9,615 nt of DNA from Paracoccaceae bacterium (GTDB taxonomy: Bacteria; Pseudomonadota; Alphaproteobacteria; Rhodobacterales; Rhodobacteraceae). The stretch lies in assembly GCA_003500165.1 (NCBI GenBank), contig DNSZ01000034.1:500-10114 (forward strand), given 5' to 3'. Below the pieces are notes generated by a model. The model saw only the letters and a program-made list of their open reading frames with translations. It had not been told where the DNA came from and searched no databases. Made by a program: the position numbers and the translations under genes. Shown here one piece after another: positions 1 to 7,746 of the stretch (position 1 is the stretch's first letter; each line of letters begins with the position of its first letter).

Positions 1-3000
1 CGACTTCGGCAAGCGTGCCGGGGGCAAAGAGCGGGGCCAGCGCCGGATCGGCCAGCACCGCCTGGGCCTCGCCCAGAAGGGTGGCGCGCTGCGCGGCTGG
101 CCAGGGCGCAAGCACCCGCGCCGCCAGACCGGTCGCATCCGCACCGGCGGTCGGCAGATGTTCGAGCAACCGGTGCAGCGCGATCCCGCGCGCCTGTGCC
201 GCCGCGGCCTCTGCCCCGTCTTCCCCCGGCAGCGCCTTGGCGCCGCCCAGATCGGACGGGCTGATCGGCTGGGCAGGGCGCGCTTCCGGCGGAGCCGGGG
301 CGGTGGCCCAATCGGGCAGCGGCCGCATCGCTGTGGGCGATGTCGCGGGAAGGGCGGCCGCCGCCGGCACATCGGCTTCCGGCCAATCTCCGCCCTCCAG
401 CCGCAGGCCCGGCCCGACCGGCGTGTCGAGCGCGATCGCCGTGCCGTTGCCGCCGGCATCGGCCAACCCGCGCAAGCCGTCGGCAACCTTGCCATGCCAG
501 TCATTGGCGGCCAGCGCCGCCTGGCCCGCCCCGGCGACGATCAGCCATGCCTCGGCCCGGGTCATCGCCACGTAAAGCAACCGCGCCCGCTCGGCGCTGT
601 CGCGGGCGCGGCGGTCCTCGACGGCTTCGACCAGCCTTGCGGCCTCGGCGCTGCCGGCGGTGCGCAGCGCCGCGCCGCCGCCCGGCAGGGCCAGCACCCG
701 GTCGCGCGGCGCCGGCGGCTTGCGCACGCTGTCGGGCAGGATCACCACCGGGGCCTGCAGCCCCTTGGCACCATGCACGGTCATCACCCGGATGCGGCCG
801 CCCGCGCCCTCCATCTCGCGCTTGATCTCGACATCGCCGGCGGCAAGCCAGCCCAGAAACCCGGTCAGATCGCCCAGCCCGCTGCGCTCCCAGATCAGCG
901 CCTGGCCGAGCAGCGCGTCGATCCCGTCGACCGATTCCGCCCCGAGCCGGCCCACAAGCCGGGCCCGACCGTCATGCCGGATCAGGATCCGCTCCAGCAG
1001 CTCATAGGGCCGCAGAAACCCTGCATGGGCGCGCAGATCGCGCAGCATGGCGACGGTATCGGCATGGTCGGGCATGGCCCGCAACGCCTCCCACATTGTG
1101 CCCGCCCGGCCATGGGCAAGGCGGAACAGCGCCGCCTCGGACAGCCCGAAAAGCGGCGACCGCAGGCAAGCCGCCAGCGCCAGATCGTCCTCGGGCGTGG
1201 CCAGAAACGTCAGCAGCGCGGTCAGGTCGCGCACCGCCAGTTCGGCGTCGAGCCGCAGCCGGTCGGCCCCGGCCAGCGGCAGGCCACGCGCCTTCAGCGC
1301 CGCGATCAGCGCCCGGAAAATCTCGCCCCGGCGCTGCACCAGGATCATGATGTCGCCCGGCCCGATCGGGCGCGGATCGCCCGGCCGGCCGGTGTCGATC
1401 CGGGCGCCCGCCGCGAGCCATCCCGCGATCGTGTCGGCGATCCCGCGGGCAAGCCGGGTCTGCGCCGCCGCGCCCGGGCGCAGCGCCACTGGCACCGACC
1501 AGTCGGGCGCCTCGGCCTCGGCCTCGGTCGCCACCAGCGGCCACCAGTCGACGCGGCCCGGGCGGTCGCGGTGAAAGGCCAGATGCGGGCCCGCCTGCGG
1601 CACCCCCGGGGTCGCCGCGCCGAACACCGCATCGACCGCGCGCAGGATCGCCGGCGCCGACCGGAACGAGAAACGCAACCGGCCCTCGATCAGGCGCGTC
1701 CCGCCATGCCCGTCGAGGCGCTGGCGGAAATGCGCCCTTGTGGCCCCGAAGCCGGCCGGGTCGGCGCCCTGGAAGGAATAGATCGACTGCTTCTCGTCGC
1801 CGACGGCGAACAGCGTTCGGGGCCCGCGCCGCGCCGCCCCCGCGCCGGCCATGAACTCTTCGGCCAGGCGCCGGACCACCGCCCATTGCGCCGGGCTGGT
1901 ATCCTGCGCCTCGTCGATCAGAATGTGATCGAGCCCGCCATCGAGCTTCCACAGCACCCATTGGGCGGCCGGGCTGTGGTCGAGCAGGGCACGCACCCCG
2001 GCGATCAGATCGTCGAAATCGAGCGCGCCATACGCCGCCTTGCGCGCGTCATAGGCGGCCAGAAAGGCCCCGGCAAAACGGTCGAGCGCCAGCGCCGCGC
2101 CGGCCGCCGCCAGCGCCAGGCGGCGCGGCCGGCCCGCCGCGACGCGCGGCATCAGCGCCTCCAGCGGCGCAAGATCGTGGCCCAGCACTTCGCGGCCGGC
2201 CTTGGTGGGAAACGCGCCGATCTTGGGGCTGAACGGCCCTGCCTTGGCCCCCGCGCCATAGAGCAGGACGCCTTCGAGCGTGGTCAGGCGCCGGTCGATC
2301 TCGGCCGGATCGCTTGGCGGTTCCGCGCCCGAAGCGGTGTCGAACCCGGCCGCGGCCAGCCGGGCCGCCGCACGGGCATCGGTCGTGCCGCCGCCCCGCA
2401 GCGCCCGGGCCACCCGGGCCAGAAGGTCGGCATCGCCCGGCGCAACGACATCTTCCCACAACCGCGCAAGGCCGTCGCCCGGGATCAGGTCGAAGCCGCG
2501 CCAGATCGTCGCGGCGTCGGCCGGTTCGGCAAACCGGTCCCGGTTGCGCAGGATCTCGACGGTCAGGGTGTCGGTCGGGGCCCGCGGATCGACCGCGAAC
2601 AGCGCGTCGCACAGCTCGGGGCTGTCGGTGGCCAGCGCCTCCATCGCATCGGCGCGCAGCCTGGCGGCCTCGCGCGCCTCGATCTCGCGGAACCCGGGCG
2701 GCACCCCGGCCTCGAGCGGGAAGCGCCGCAGCACCGCGGCGCAAAACGCATGAATGGTCTCGATCTTCAGCCCGCCCGGCACCTCCAGCGCCTGGGCGAA
2801 CAGGCGCCGGGCGGGCGCCAGGTCGGTGACGGGTTCGTCGAGCGCGGCGAGTTCCGCGCGCAACGCGTCATCGGGCAGCATCGCCCATTCGCCGAGCCGC
2901 GCGAACAGACGCTTCTGCATCTCGGCGGCGGCGGCGCGGGTATAGGTCAGGCACAGGATGTGGCGCGGGTCGGCGCCCCGGATCAACAGCCGCGTCACCC

Positions 3001-3130
3001 GGTCGATCAGCACCCGCGTCTTGCCCGATCCGGCATTGGCGGACACCCAGACCGAAACCGCCGGGTCCGACGCCCGGTTCTGCGCCGCGCCGGCCGCGGC
3101 GCCGGGGGGATCGGCGGCGCAACCCGTCAT
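1..3130 (-). CDS. addA: AddA, helicase-nuclease subunit of the AddAB double-strand break repair complex (3' end outside window)
   Basis: AddA is the UvrD/Rep-type (SF1A) helicase and nuclease subunit of AddAB. The complex resects DNA double-strand ends and prepares 3' tails for RecA. In the visible 1043 codons, the Walker A motif SANAGSGKT lies near residues 30-38 (Lys37) and TIHAFC near 124-129. The Walker B motif DEAQD is at 406-410, GDEKQSIY at 444-451, SFRS near 488-491, TVHGAKGL near 784-791 and YVAMTRAE near 854-861. A RecB-family nuclease His (ALHRLLEHLP, about His986) marks the start of the C-terminal nuclease domain, whose Asp/Lys active site lies beyond base 1. Full AddA proteins are roughly 1,100-1,200 residues. 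The ATG start at 3130 overlaps the addB stop by 4 bases (ATGA), and a GAGG lies 7 bases upstream. The frame is open throughout, with no frameshift seen. The family call is very secure. Confidence 0.96.
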   Translation of the reverse strand, partial: MTGCAADPPGAAAGAAQNRASDPAVSVWVSANAGSGKTRVLIDRVTRLLIRGADPRHILCLTYTRAAAAEMQKRLFARLGEWAMLPDDALRAELAALDEPVTDLAPARRLFAQALEVPGGLKIETIHAFCAAVLRRFPLEAGVPPGFREIEAREAARLRADAMEALATDSPELCDALFAVDPRAPTDTLTVEILRNRDRFAEPADAATIWRGFDLIPGDGLARLWEDVVAPGDADLLARVARALRGGGTTDARAAARLAAAGFDTASGAEPPSDPAEIDRRLTTLEGVLLYGAGAKAGPFSPKIGAFPTKAGREVLGHDLAPLEALMPRVAAGRPRRLALAAAGAALALDRFAGAFLAAYDARKAAYGALDFDDLIAGVRALLDHSPAAQWVLWKLDGGLDHILIDEAQDTSPAQWAVVRRLAEEFMAGAGAARRGPRTLFAVGDEKQSIYSFQGADPAGFGATRAHFRQRLDGHGGTRLIEGRLRFSFRSAPAILRAVDAVFGAATPGVPQAGPHLAFHRDRPGRVDWWPLVATEAEAEAPDWSVPVALRPGAAAQTRLARGIADTIAGWLAAGARIDTGRPGDPRPIGPGDIMILVQRRGEIFRALIAALKARGLPLAGADRLRLDAELAVRDLTALLTFLATPEDDLALAACLRSPLFGLSEAALFRLAHGRAGTMWEALRAMPDHADTVAMLRDLRAHAGFLRPYELLERILIRHDGRARLVGRLGAESVDGIDALLGQALIWERSGLGDLTGFLGWLAAGDVEIKREMEGAGGRIRVMTVHGAKGLQAPVVILPDSVRKPPAPRDRVLALPGGGAALRTAGSAEAARLVEAVEDRRARDSAERARLLYVAMTRAEAWLIVAGAGQAALAANDWHGKVADGLRGLADAGGNGTAIALDTPVGPGLRLEGGDWPEADVPAAAALPATSPTAMRPLPDWATAPAPPEARPAQPISPSDLGGAKALPGEDGAEAAAAQARGIALHRLLEHLPTAGADATGLAARVLAPWPAAQRATLLGEAQAVLADPALAPLFAPGTLAEV

Positions 3131-6048
3131 CCCACATCCTCGGGGCGGGGCGCGTCGCCTTCGTCCCATTCGCCGCGCCGGGCGAGGTGGTCGTAGTCGC
3201 CATCCCGGTCCTTCCGCCCCAGCCGGGCCCGCGCGGTGTATCCGGTGTCGTGCTGCCGATAGGCTGCCAGCAGGCGTTCGAGCCCGGCGATGCTTTCCTC
3301 GATCAGCCCATCCTCGAGCCGCTCGACCTCCCCCGGGGCGGTGCCAAGCCCGACATAGCGCAACCCCGCGATCGGGCCCGGGGCGAGGCCGTCGAGGCCG
3401 CCCGCCCGGGCGATCGCCCCTTCAAGCGGCAGTTGCCGGTCGCCATTGCGCACCTCCCGCTGGCTTGGCGGTTTGCCGGTCTTGTAGTCATAGACGACAA
3501 GCGCGCCATCGGGGCGCCGGTCGATACGGTCGGCAATCGCGGTCAGGCGGAACCGGCCCGCATCGAGCGGCAACTCCCCGCGCCCCTCGATCAGCGCGGG
3601 CGTGGCCTCGCAGCGCCGGCGGCCCTCGTCGCGCAGGAAGCCGTCGGCCACCGCGGCAAGTTCGGCGCGCCATTGCCGCCGTGTCGCCGGCCACGGCACC
3701 TCGGCCGTCAGCACCGCATCGGCGATCGCCAGCAGCCGGGCCCGCGCCGCGGCGGCCGCGGGCAGGCCCGATCTGGTCTCTTCGATGAAGCGGGCAAGCA
3801 CATGGTGCAGGACGATCCCGCGCAGCGGCGGGTCGGGTTCGGGCCGCAGCGGGTCGAGCGGCGCCAGTCCGAGCACATGGCGGGCATAGACGGCGTAGGG
3901 ATCGCGCACCAGCAGGCCGACCCGCGTGACCGACAACGCGCGTGGCCGCGCGGCCAGGGGCGGGCGTGGTGCGGGCCGGCCGGCGCGTTGCCCGCCCGTT
4001 CCCGCCGCAGGGGTCTCAAGCGCGGCACCCAGCGCCAGCCAGGCGGCGCCGCGCCCGCGCATGGCAGCCAGCGCGGCCTGCCCGCCCGGCCCCGATCCGG
4101 CCAGCAACCCGGTCAGCCGGGTCAGCCAGCGCGCCGGCAGCGTCTCGGCCTCGTCGTCGCGGGCGGCCCGGCTCAGCACCACCCGGGGCAGCGCGGCGGC
4201 CTGCTGAAAGTCATGCGCCGCAAGGCCGATCCGCCGCTCGGGCAGCGGCAGGCCAAGCGCGCGCCGCATCGCCCGGTTGAGCCATGGATCGGCCGCCGGC
4301 AGGGACGGCCAGCCGCCTTCGTTGAGGCCGCCGAGGATCGCCAGATCGAGCCCGCCCGCCCGTGCCTCGAGCGTGCCCTGGATCAGGAGGCGCGGATGCC
4401 CCTCGACCGGGCTGCGCACCTCGTCGCCGGCCAGCACGGTGTCGAGCAGCGTGGCATAATCGGCCGGCGTCACCCTGCCGCCCGCCGGCGCCGCCTCGGC
4501 CAGCCGGTCCATGGCGGCGCGCGCGACCTCGCCGGCGGTCTCTTCCCACAGTGCCCCGGCCCCGCTGCCACCCGGCCCGGCCGCCAGCGCCTCGGCCAGG
4601 GCGCGATGGCGCGCCACGGTTTGCGGCAGCGGGGCTGTGGCGCCCGACCCGGCCGTGGCGGCCGCCACCCAATCAACCAGCCAGTCGCGCCACTGCGCCT
4701 CGGCCGCATCCTGCCGGTTGCCCGGCCGCAGCGCCGCCGCGTCGGGAAAGGCCGGGCCATGGCGGCGCAACCGCAATTCGAGCCGGGCAACGAACAGCCC
4801 GTGCCGGTCGGGTGTGGCGCCGGAATGGGTCAAGGGATGCTTGAGCGCAGCCAGCAGCGTCTCGGCGTCGAGGCGGGTGGCCATGATCTGCGCCACAAGC
4901 CGCAGGAACCGCCCCGGCGCCGATTGCCCCAGCGGCATGCCGGCGCTGTCGTCGGGACGCAGGCGCCATCGGTCGAGCGCCGCGGTGACCCGGCGGGCCA
5001 GCACCCGGTCGGGCGTGATCAGCGCCGCCCGTTCGCCGCCCTCGGCCGCCTGGCGCAGGATCAGCGCGATGGCCAGCGCCTCGGCCCTTGGATCGGGCGC
5101 CTCGACCAGGGTCAGCTCGGCCACTGCGGCGGCCGCGGTTGCGGCGTCGGGGGCCTGGGCGCGCCAGGCATCGGTCACCGGCGCGGGCCGCAGGGCCAGC
5201 GACAGGATGCGGTTGCGGGCCGGCGATGGCGGCGACCGGTCGGTCCAGCGGCGCACCGCCTCGGGTCCTGTGCCCAACCCCGCCAGCAAGGCGTGAAAGC
5301 GGTGCTGCGGGTGGTCCTCGGCCCGGTCGGTGGCCAGCGCCGCCCAGGCTTCGGCCGGCATGTCGAAGTCGAAACCCGGCAGGACCAGCGCCCCCTGCGG
5401 CAGCCCCGCCACCGCCTGCATCAGCATCGCGGTCGCCCCACGCGAACCGGTCGAACCGGCAACGATCACCGGATCGCAGGGCGGCGCGGCGCGCCACTGC
5501 GCCAGCAGCGCCGCGACGCGCGCGCGTTCGGCGGCAGCGCGCCCCGGCGGGCCGCCCCAGGCCCGGGCGATCACCGACAGAAACAGCCGCGTGCGCGCCC
5601 AATGCGCCGCATGGGCGCCGACATCGAGGCTGTCGAGCGCCGCCGGCTCCACGCCCTCGGCCGCCATCTCGTCCATCAGCGCGGCCAGCCCGCGGCCCAG
5701 GGCGAACCGTGCCGCTGGCGGCGCCAGATCGGGCTGTGCCGCGATCAACTGGCCGACCGCGCCGGCAAGCTCCAGCTCGCGCGCCAGCGGCGGCGCCTCG
5801 GGGTCGGCGGGCAGGCCGCCGGGATCGGACACCAGGGCGATCTTCGGCAACAGGCTTGGCGGCCCGTCCTGGAACACCTCGAACAGGCGGCGCGCCATCC
5901 GCCTTGTGTTGACGATCAGCCGGACCCGCGCCATCGCCTCGGGCGGGGCGCCGGCAAGTCGGGCGCGCAGCCCGTCCACCAGCTCCCGGGCAAAGTCCAC
6001 GCCCGGCGGCAGGGCGAACAGCCGCGGCTGCGGGTCGGGGTCAAACAT
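3127..6048 (-). CDS. addB: AddB, alphaproteobacterial-type nuclease subunit of the AddAB double-strand break repair complex
   Basis: AddB pairs with AddA. It has a degenerate helicase fold and a C-terminal PD-(D/E)XK nuclease that in AddAB cuts one DNA strand. The predicted protein is 973 residues. Recognisable conserved blocks are NTRRMARRL near the N-terminus, GSTGSRGAT at about 198-206, GTLEAR at 558-563, LNEGGWP around 575-581 and GLPLPERRIGLAAHDF shortly after. The nuclease signature is ADRID with Asp840, then YDYKTG with Asp854 and Lys856, followed by a downstream RQLPL block. No Walker A motif is present at the N-terminus, as known for this type. No cysteines follow the nuclease motif. 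The start is ATG at 6048, giving MFDPDPQPRLFALPPG. The frame stays open upstream to 6636, but that stretch overlaps the nucleotidyltransferase gene and has no homology-like content. The start overlaps the upstream stop by 8 bases (ATGTTTGA). The stop overlaps addA by 4. Confidence 0.95.
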   Translation of the reverse strand: MFDPDPQPRLFALPPGVDFARELVDGLRARLAGAPPEAMARVRLIVNTRRMARRLFEVFQDGPPSLLPKIALVSDPGGLPADPEAPPLARELELAGAVGQLIAAQPDLAPPAARFALGRGLAALMDEMAAEGVEPAALDSLDVGAHAAHWARTRLFLSVIARAWGGPPGRAAAERARVAALLAQWRAAPPCDPVIVAGSTGSRGATAMLMQAVAGLPQGALVLPGFDFDMPAEAWAALATDRAEDHPQHRFHALLAGLGTGPEAVRRWTDRSPPSPARNRILSLALRPAPVTDAWRAQAPDAATAAAAVAELTLVEAPDPRAEALAIALILRQAAEGGERAALITPDRVLARRVTAALDRWRLRPDDSAGMPLGQSAPGRFLRLVAQIMATRLDAETLLAALKHPLTHSGATPDRHGLFVARLELRLRRHGPAFPDAAALRPGNRQDAAEAQWRDWLVDWVAAATAGSGATAPLPQTVARHRALAEALAAGPGGSGAGALWEETAGEVARAAMDRLAEAAPAGGRVTPADYATLLDTVLAGDEVRSPVEGHPRLLIQGTLEARAGGLDLAILGGLNEGGWPSLPAADPWLNRAMRRALGLPLPERRIGLAAHDFQQAAALPRVVLSRAARDDEAETLPARWLTRLTGLLAGSGPGGQAALAAMRGRGAAWLALGAALETPAAGTGGQRAGRPAPRPPLAARPRALSVTRVGLLVRDPYAVYARHVLGLAPLDPLRPEPDPPLRGIVLHHVLARFIEETRSGLPAAAAARARLLAIADAVLTAEVPWPATRRQWRAELAAVADGFLRDEGRRRCEATPALIEGRGELPLDAGRFRLTAIADRIDRRPDGALVVYDYKTGKPPSQREVRNGDRQLPLEGAIARAGGLDGLAPGPIAGLRYVGLGTAPGEVERLEDGLIEESIAGLERLLAAYRQHDTGYTARARLGRKDRDGDYDHLARRGEWDEGDAPRPEDVG
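3138..3141 (-). promoter_or_regulatory. Shine-Dalgarno-like GAGG before addA
   Basis: On the minus strand a GAGG lies 7 bases before the ATG of addA, inside the last codons of addB. It is one of the few purine-rich ribosome-binding sequences in this G/C-saturated operon and supports the start at 3130. An out-of-frame ATG directly follows the GAGG but opens only a frame that conflicts with the conserved AddA sequence. Confidence 0.45.
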
Positions 6049-6748
6049 CGCGCGCCGCGGCCAGCAGGGCCTCTGCCGCGTCGATGCCCGCCGGGGTGCC
6101 GACATCGGCCCAATGGCCGGGATAGACGACACCATGAAGCCGGCCGGCGGCGGCGGCCTTGTCCCAGACCCGGTTGAGCGAGAATGCCCGGTCGGGAATG
6201 GCGCCGAGGTCCGCGGGGTCAAGGATTTGCGCCCCGCTGTAGACCAGCGGCGCGCCCGGGCCACCGGCAGCCGCGCGCCGCAGCCGGCCCTGCGCATCGG
6301 CGCGGAAATCGCCCGACCCGCCATGCCCGACCGCGCGCGCCAGCGGCACCAGCAGCAGGAGCGCATCCATGCGCGTGGCATCCCAGGCCGCGTCGAGGAT
6401 CGGCAGCGGTTCGGGCCCGGCAAAGACGGCGTCAGCGTTGAGCGTGAAGACCGGCCCCGGGCGCAACAGCGGCAGGGCGGCGCGCAGCCCGCCCCCGGTA
6501 TCGAGGATCTCGGGCACCTCGCGCGACAGGGCCACATCGGGCGCGCCGGCCAGATGGGCCGCGATCCGGTCGGCCAGGTAATGGGCGTTGACCGCGATCG
6601 GCCCCGCGCCGGCGGCCCGGCCATGGTCCAGCGCATGGTCGATCAGCGGCCGTCCCGCGACGGCGATCAGCGGTTTGGGCCGATCCCGGGTCAGCGCCCC
6701 CATGCGGGTGCCGAACCCCGCGGCAAAGACCATCAGCGGCCGGGTCAT
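6041..6748 (-). CDS. murU: MurU-like sugar-1-phosphate nucleotidyltransferase
   Basis: The 235-residue product belongs to the sugar nucleotidyltransferase superfamily. The N-terminal nucleotide-binding loop AAGFGTRM (residues 9-16) is followed by a PKPLI block (24-28). A metal-binding Asp lies in NADAVF (Asp106), and a second conserved Asp in the C-terminal HWADVGTP segment (Asp215). Length and order fit MurU, which in Pseudomonas converts MurNAc-1-phosphate (and UTP) to UDP-MurNAc in peptidoglycan recycling. The overlap with an upstream AmgK-like kinase gene strengthens this. The start is ATG at 6748, giving MTRPLMVFAAG. The frame stays open upstream to 7009 but only inside the kinase gene. 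It overlaps the kinase stop by 4 bases (ATGA) and addB by 8. Substrate specificity is inferred. It could act on another hexosamine-1-phosphate, and automatic annotation would probably say only nucleotidyltransferase family protein. Confidence 0.85.
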   Translation of the reverse strand: MTRPLMVFAAGFGTRMGALTRDRPKPLIAVAGRPLIDHALDHGRAAGAGPIAVNAHYLADRIAAHLAGAPDVALSREVPEILDTGGGLRAALPLLRPGPVFTLNADAVFAGPEPLPILDAAWDATRMDALLLLVPLARAVGHGGSGDFRADAQGRLRRAAAGGPGAPLVYSGAQILDPADLGAIPDRAFSLNRVWDKAAAAGRLHGVVYPGHWADVGTPAGIDAAEALLAAARDV

Positions 6749-7746
6749 CCCGGGCGGGCGCGCAGCCTGTCGCGGCGCGCCTCGGTCGGCTCGGGGATGT
6801 GGCGCGCCACCAGATCGGCCAGCCGGGCCAGGTCGGGATGGGCCAGATCGCCCTGCAGATGGCACCAGACCCGCGGCATCAGGTCGAGATAGGCCGGCTT
6901 GCCGTCGCGATGGGCAAGCCGCACGAACTGGCCCAGGATGCGCAGGTTGCGCTGCGCACCGAGGATCGCACAGGCCCTCTCGAGCGTCGCCGCCGCGCCG
7001 CCGGTGCACGCGGCAAAGCGCGCCCGCAGCTTTGCTGCCAGCCCCGGCGCCAGGTCGCGGCGCGCATCCTCGACCAGCGAGACGAGGTCATAGGCCGGAT
7101 GCCCCGGCCCGCCATCCTGAAAGTCGAGCAGCCCGGCCCGCGCGGCGCCGATCCGGTCCGCCAGCCAGATCAGGTTCTGGGCGTGATAGTCGCGCAGCAC
7201 CAGAACCGGCGGCCCGTCGAGCGTGGCCAGCAGGGCTGTCATTTCGTCGCGCAGCGCGGCGCGGGCGGCCGGCGCGGGGTCGAGCGCCAGGCCGGGCCGG
7301 TACCAGTCGAACGGCATCGCCGCGAGGGGGGCCATGGCGGCCGCGTCCCAGGCCGGCAGGCCATCGGGCACCGGCCCTTCCTGCAGGCGGGCCAGCGCGT
7401 CGACGGCGGCCTCGTAGAGTTCCGCCTCGTCGGCGCCCGCCGCGATGGCATGGTCATAGCGGGTGTCGCCGAAATCCTCGATCAGCAGCAGCCCGGCCTC
7501 GACATCCGCGGCCAGCACCCCCGGCGCCGACAGGCCGAGCCCGCGCAGATGCCCCGACAGAAGCTCGAACGGCCGGACATCCTCGCCTCGGGCGGGATCG
7601 GCATCCATCAGCACCGCGCGCGCGCCATCGGCATCGAGCCGCTGATAGACCCGGGCCGAGGCGTCGCCGGCCAGCGGCGCGCGCTGCGCCGCCGCCCATC
7701 CGGCGCGGGCGAGGAACCGCTCGATGCGGGCAGCGCGCGGCGTCAC
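6745..7746 (-). CDS. amgK: AmgK-like sugar kinase of the aminoglycoside phosphotransferase fold
   Basis: The 333-residue product has the APH/choline-kinase fold. The N-lobe carries GDASARVYQRL, typical of AmgK. The catalytic loop is LRDYHAQNLIWL with Asp186 and Asn191, and the metal-binding segment is DFQD (208-211), followed by AYDLVSL. Characterised AmgK phosphorylates MurNAc and GlcNAc at the anomeric carbon, feeding MurU. It is not an antibiotic-modifying enzyme despite the fold name. The residue before Arg-Asp in the catalytic loop is Leu184 rather than the usual His. The start is GTG at 7746, overlapping the tsaE stop (GTGA), with GGGG 5 bases upstream as a weak ribosome-binding site. 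It gives VTPRAARIERFL, a normal AmgK N-terminus. The frame is open to 7899, but that part lies inside tsaE. Its stop overlaps the nucleotidyltransferase start by 4 bases. The fold is certain and the sugar substrate is inferred from the pair. Confidence 0.87.
   Translation of the reverse strand: MTPRAARIERFLARAGWAAAQRAPLAGDASARVYQRLDADGARAVLMDADPARGEDVRPFELLSGHLRGLGLSAPGVLAADVEAGLLLIEDFGDTRYDHAIAAGADEAELYEAAVDALARLQEGPVPDGLPAWDAAAMAPLAAMPFDWYRPGLALDPAPAARAALRDEMTALLATLDGPPVLVLRDYHAQNLIWLADRIGAARAGLLDFQDGGPGHPAYDLVSLVEDARRDLAPGLAAKLRARFAACTGGAAATLERACAILGAQRNLRILGQFVRLAHRDGKPAYLDLMPRVWCHLQGDLAHPDLARLADLVARHIPEPTEARRDRLRARPG

Noticed and set aside
1510..1530. Short tandem repeat (three copies of gcctcg or near copies)
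   Set aside because: It simply encodes an Ala-Glu run within AddA with biased codons. It is too short to be a meaningful repeat.
2049..2744. Minus-strand frame of 231 codons inside addA, and a similar 319-codon frame at 1002-1961
   Set aside because: They are in a different phase from the helicase motifs and show Arg/Gly/Ala-rich, motif-free sequence. The true AddA phase stays open across both.
158..3196. Plus-strand open frame of 1012 codons opposite addA
   Set aside because: It lies antisense to a clearly conserved AddA frame. It has no recognisable domain and is dominated by Arg, Gly, Pro, Ala and Gln. Such frames arise because G/C at third codon positions removes stop codons from the opposite strand.
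3187..6177. Plus-strand open frame of 996 codons opposite addB
   Set aside because: It has the same composition signature as the frame opposite addA, lies fully antisense to conserved AddB and has no motif or start context.
6049..6636. N-terminal extension of addB
   Set aside because: The frame is open to 6636, but this stretch overlaps the conserved nucleotidyltransferase and reads as low-complexity sequence. The ATG at 6048 gives the usual alphaproteobacterial AddB N-terminus.
6745..7746. Aminoglycoside resistance phosphotransferase
   Set aside because: The fold is shared, but the AmgK-like motifs (GDASARVYQRL, DFQD, AYDLVSL) and the adjacent MurU-like gene point to an anomeric sugar kinase in a core operon. 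There are no signs of mobile DNA.
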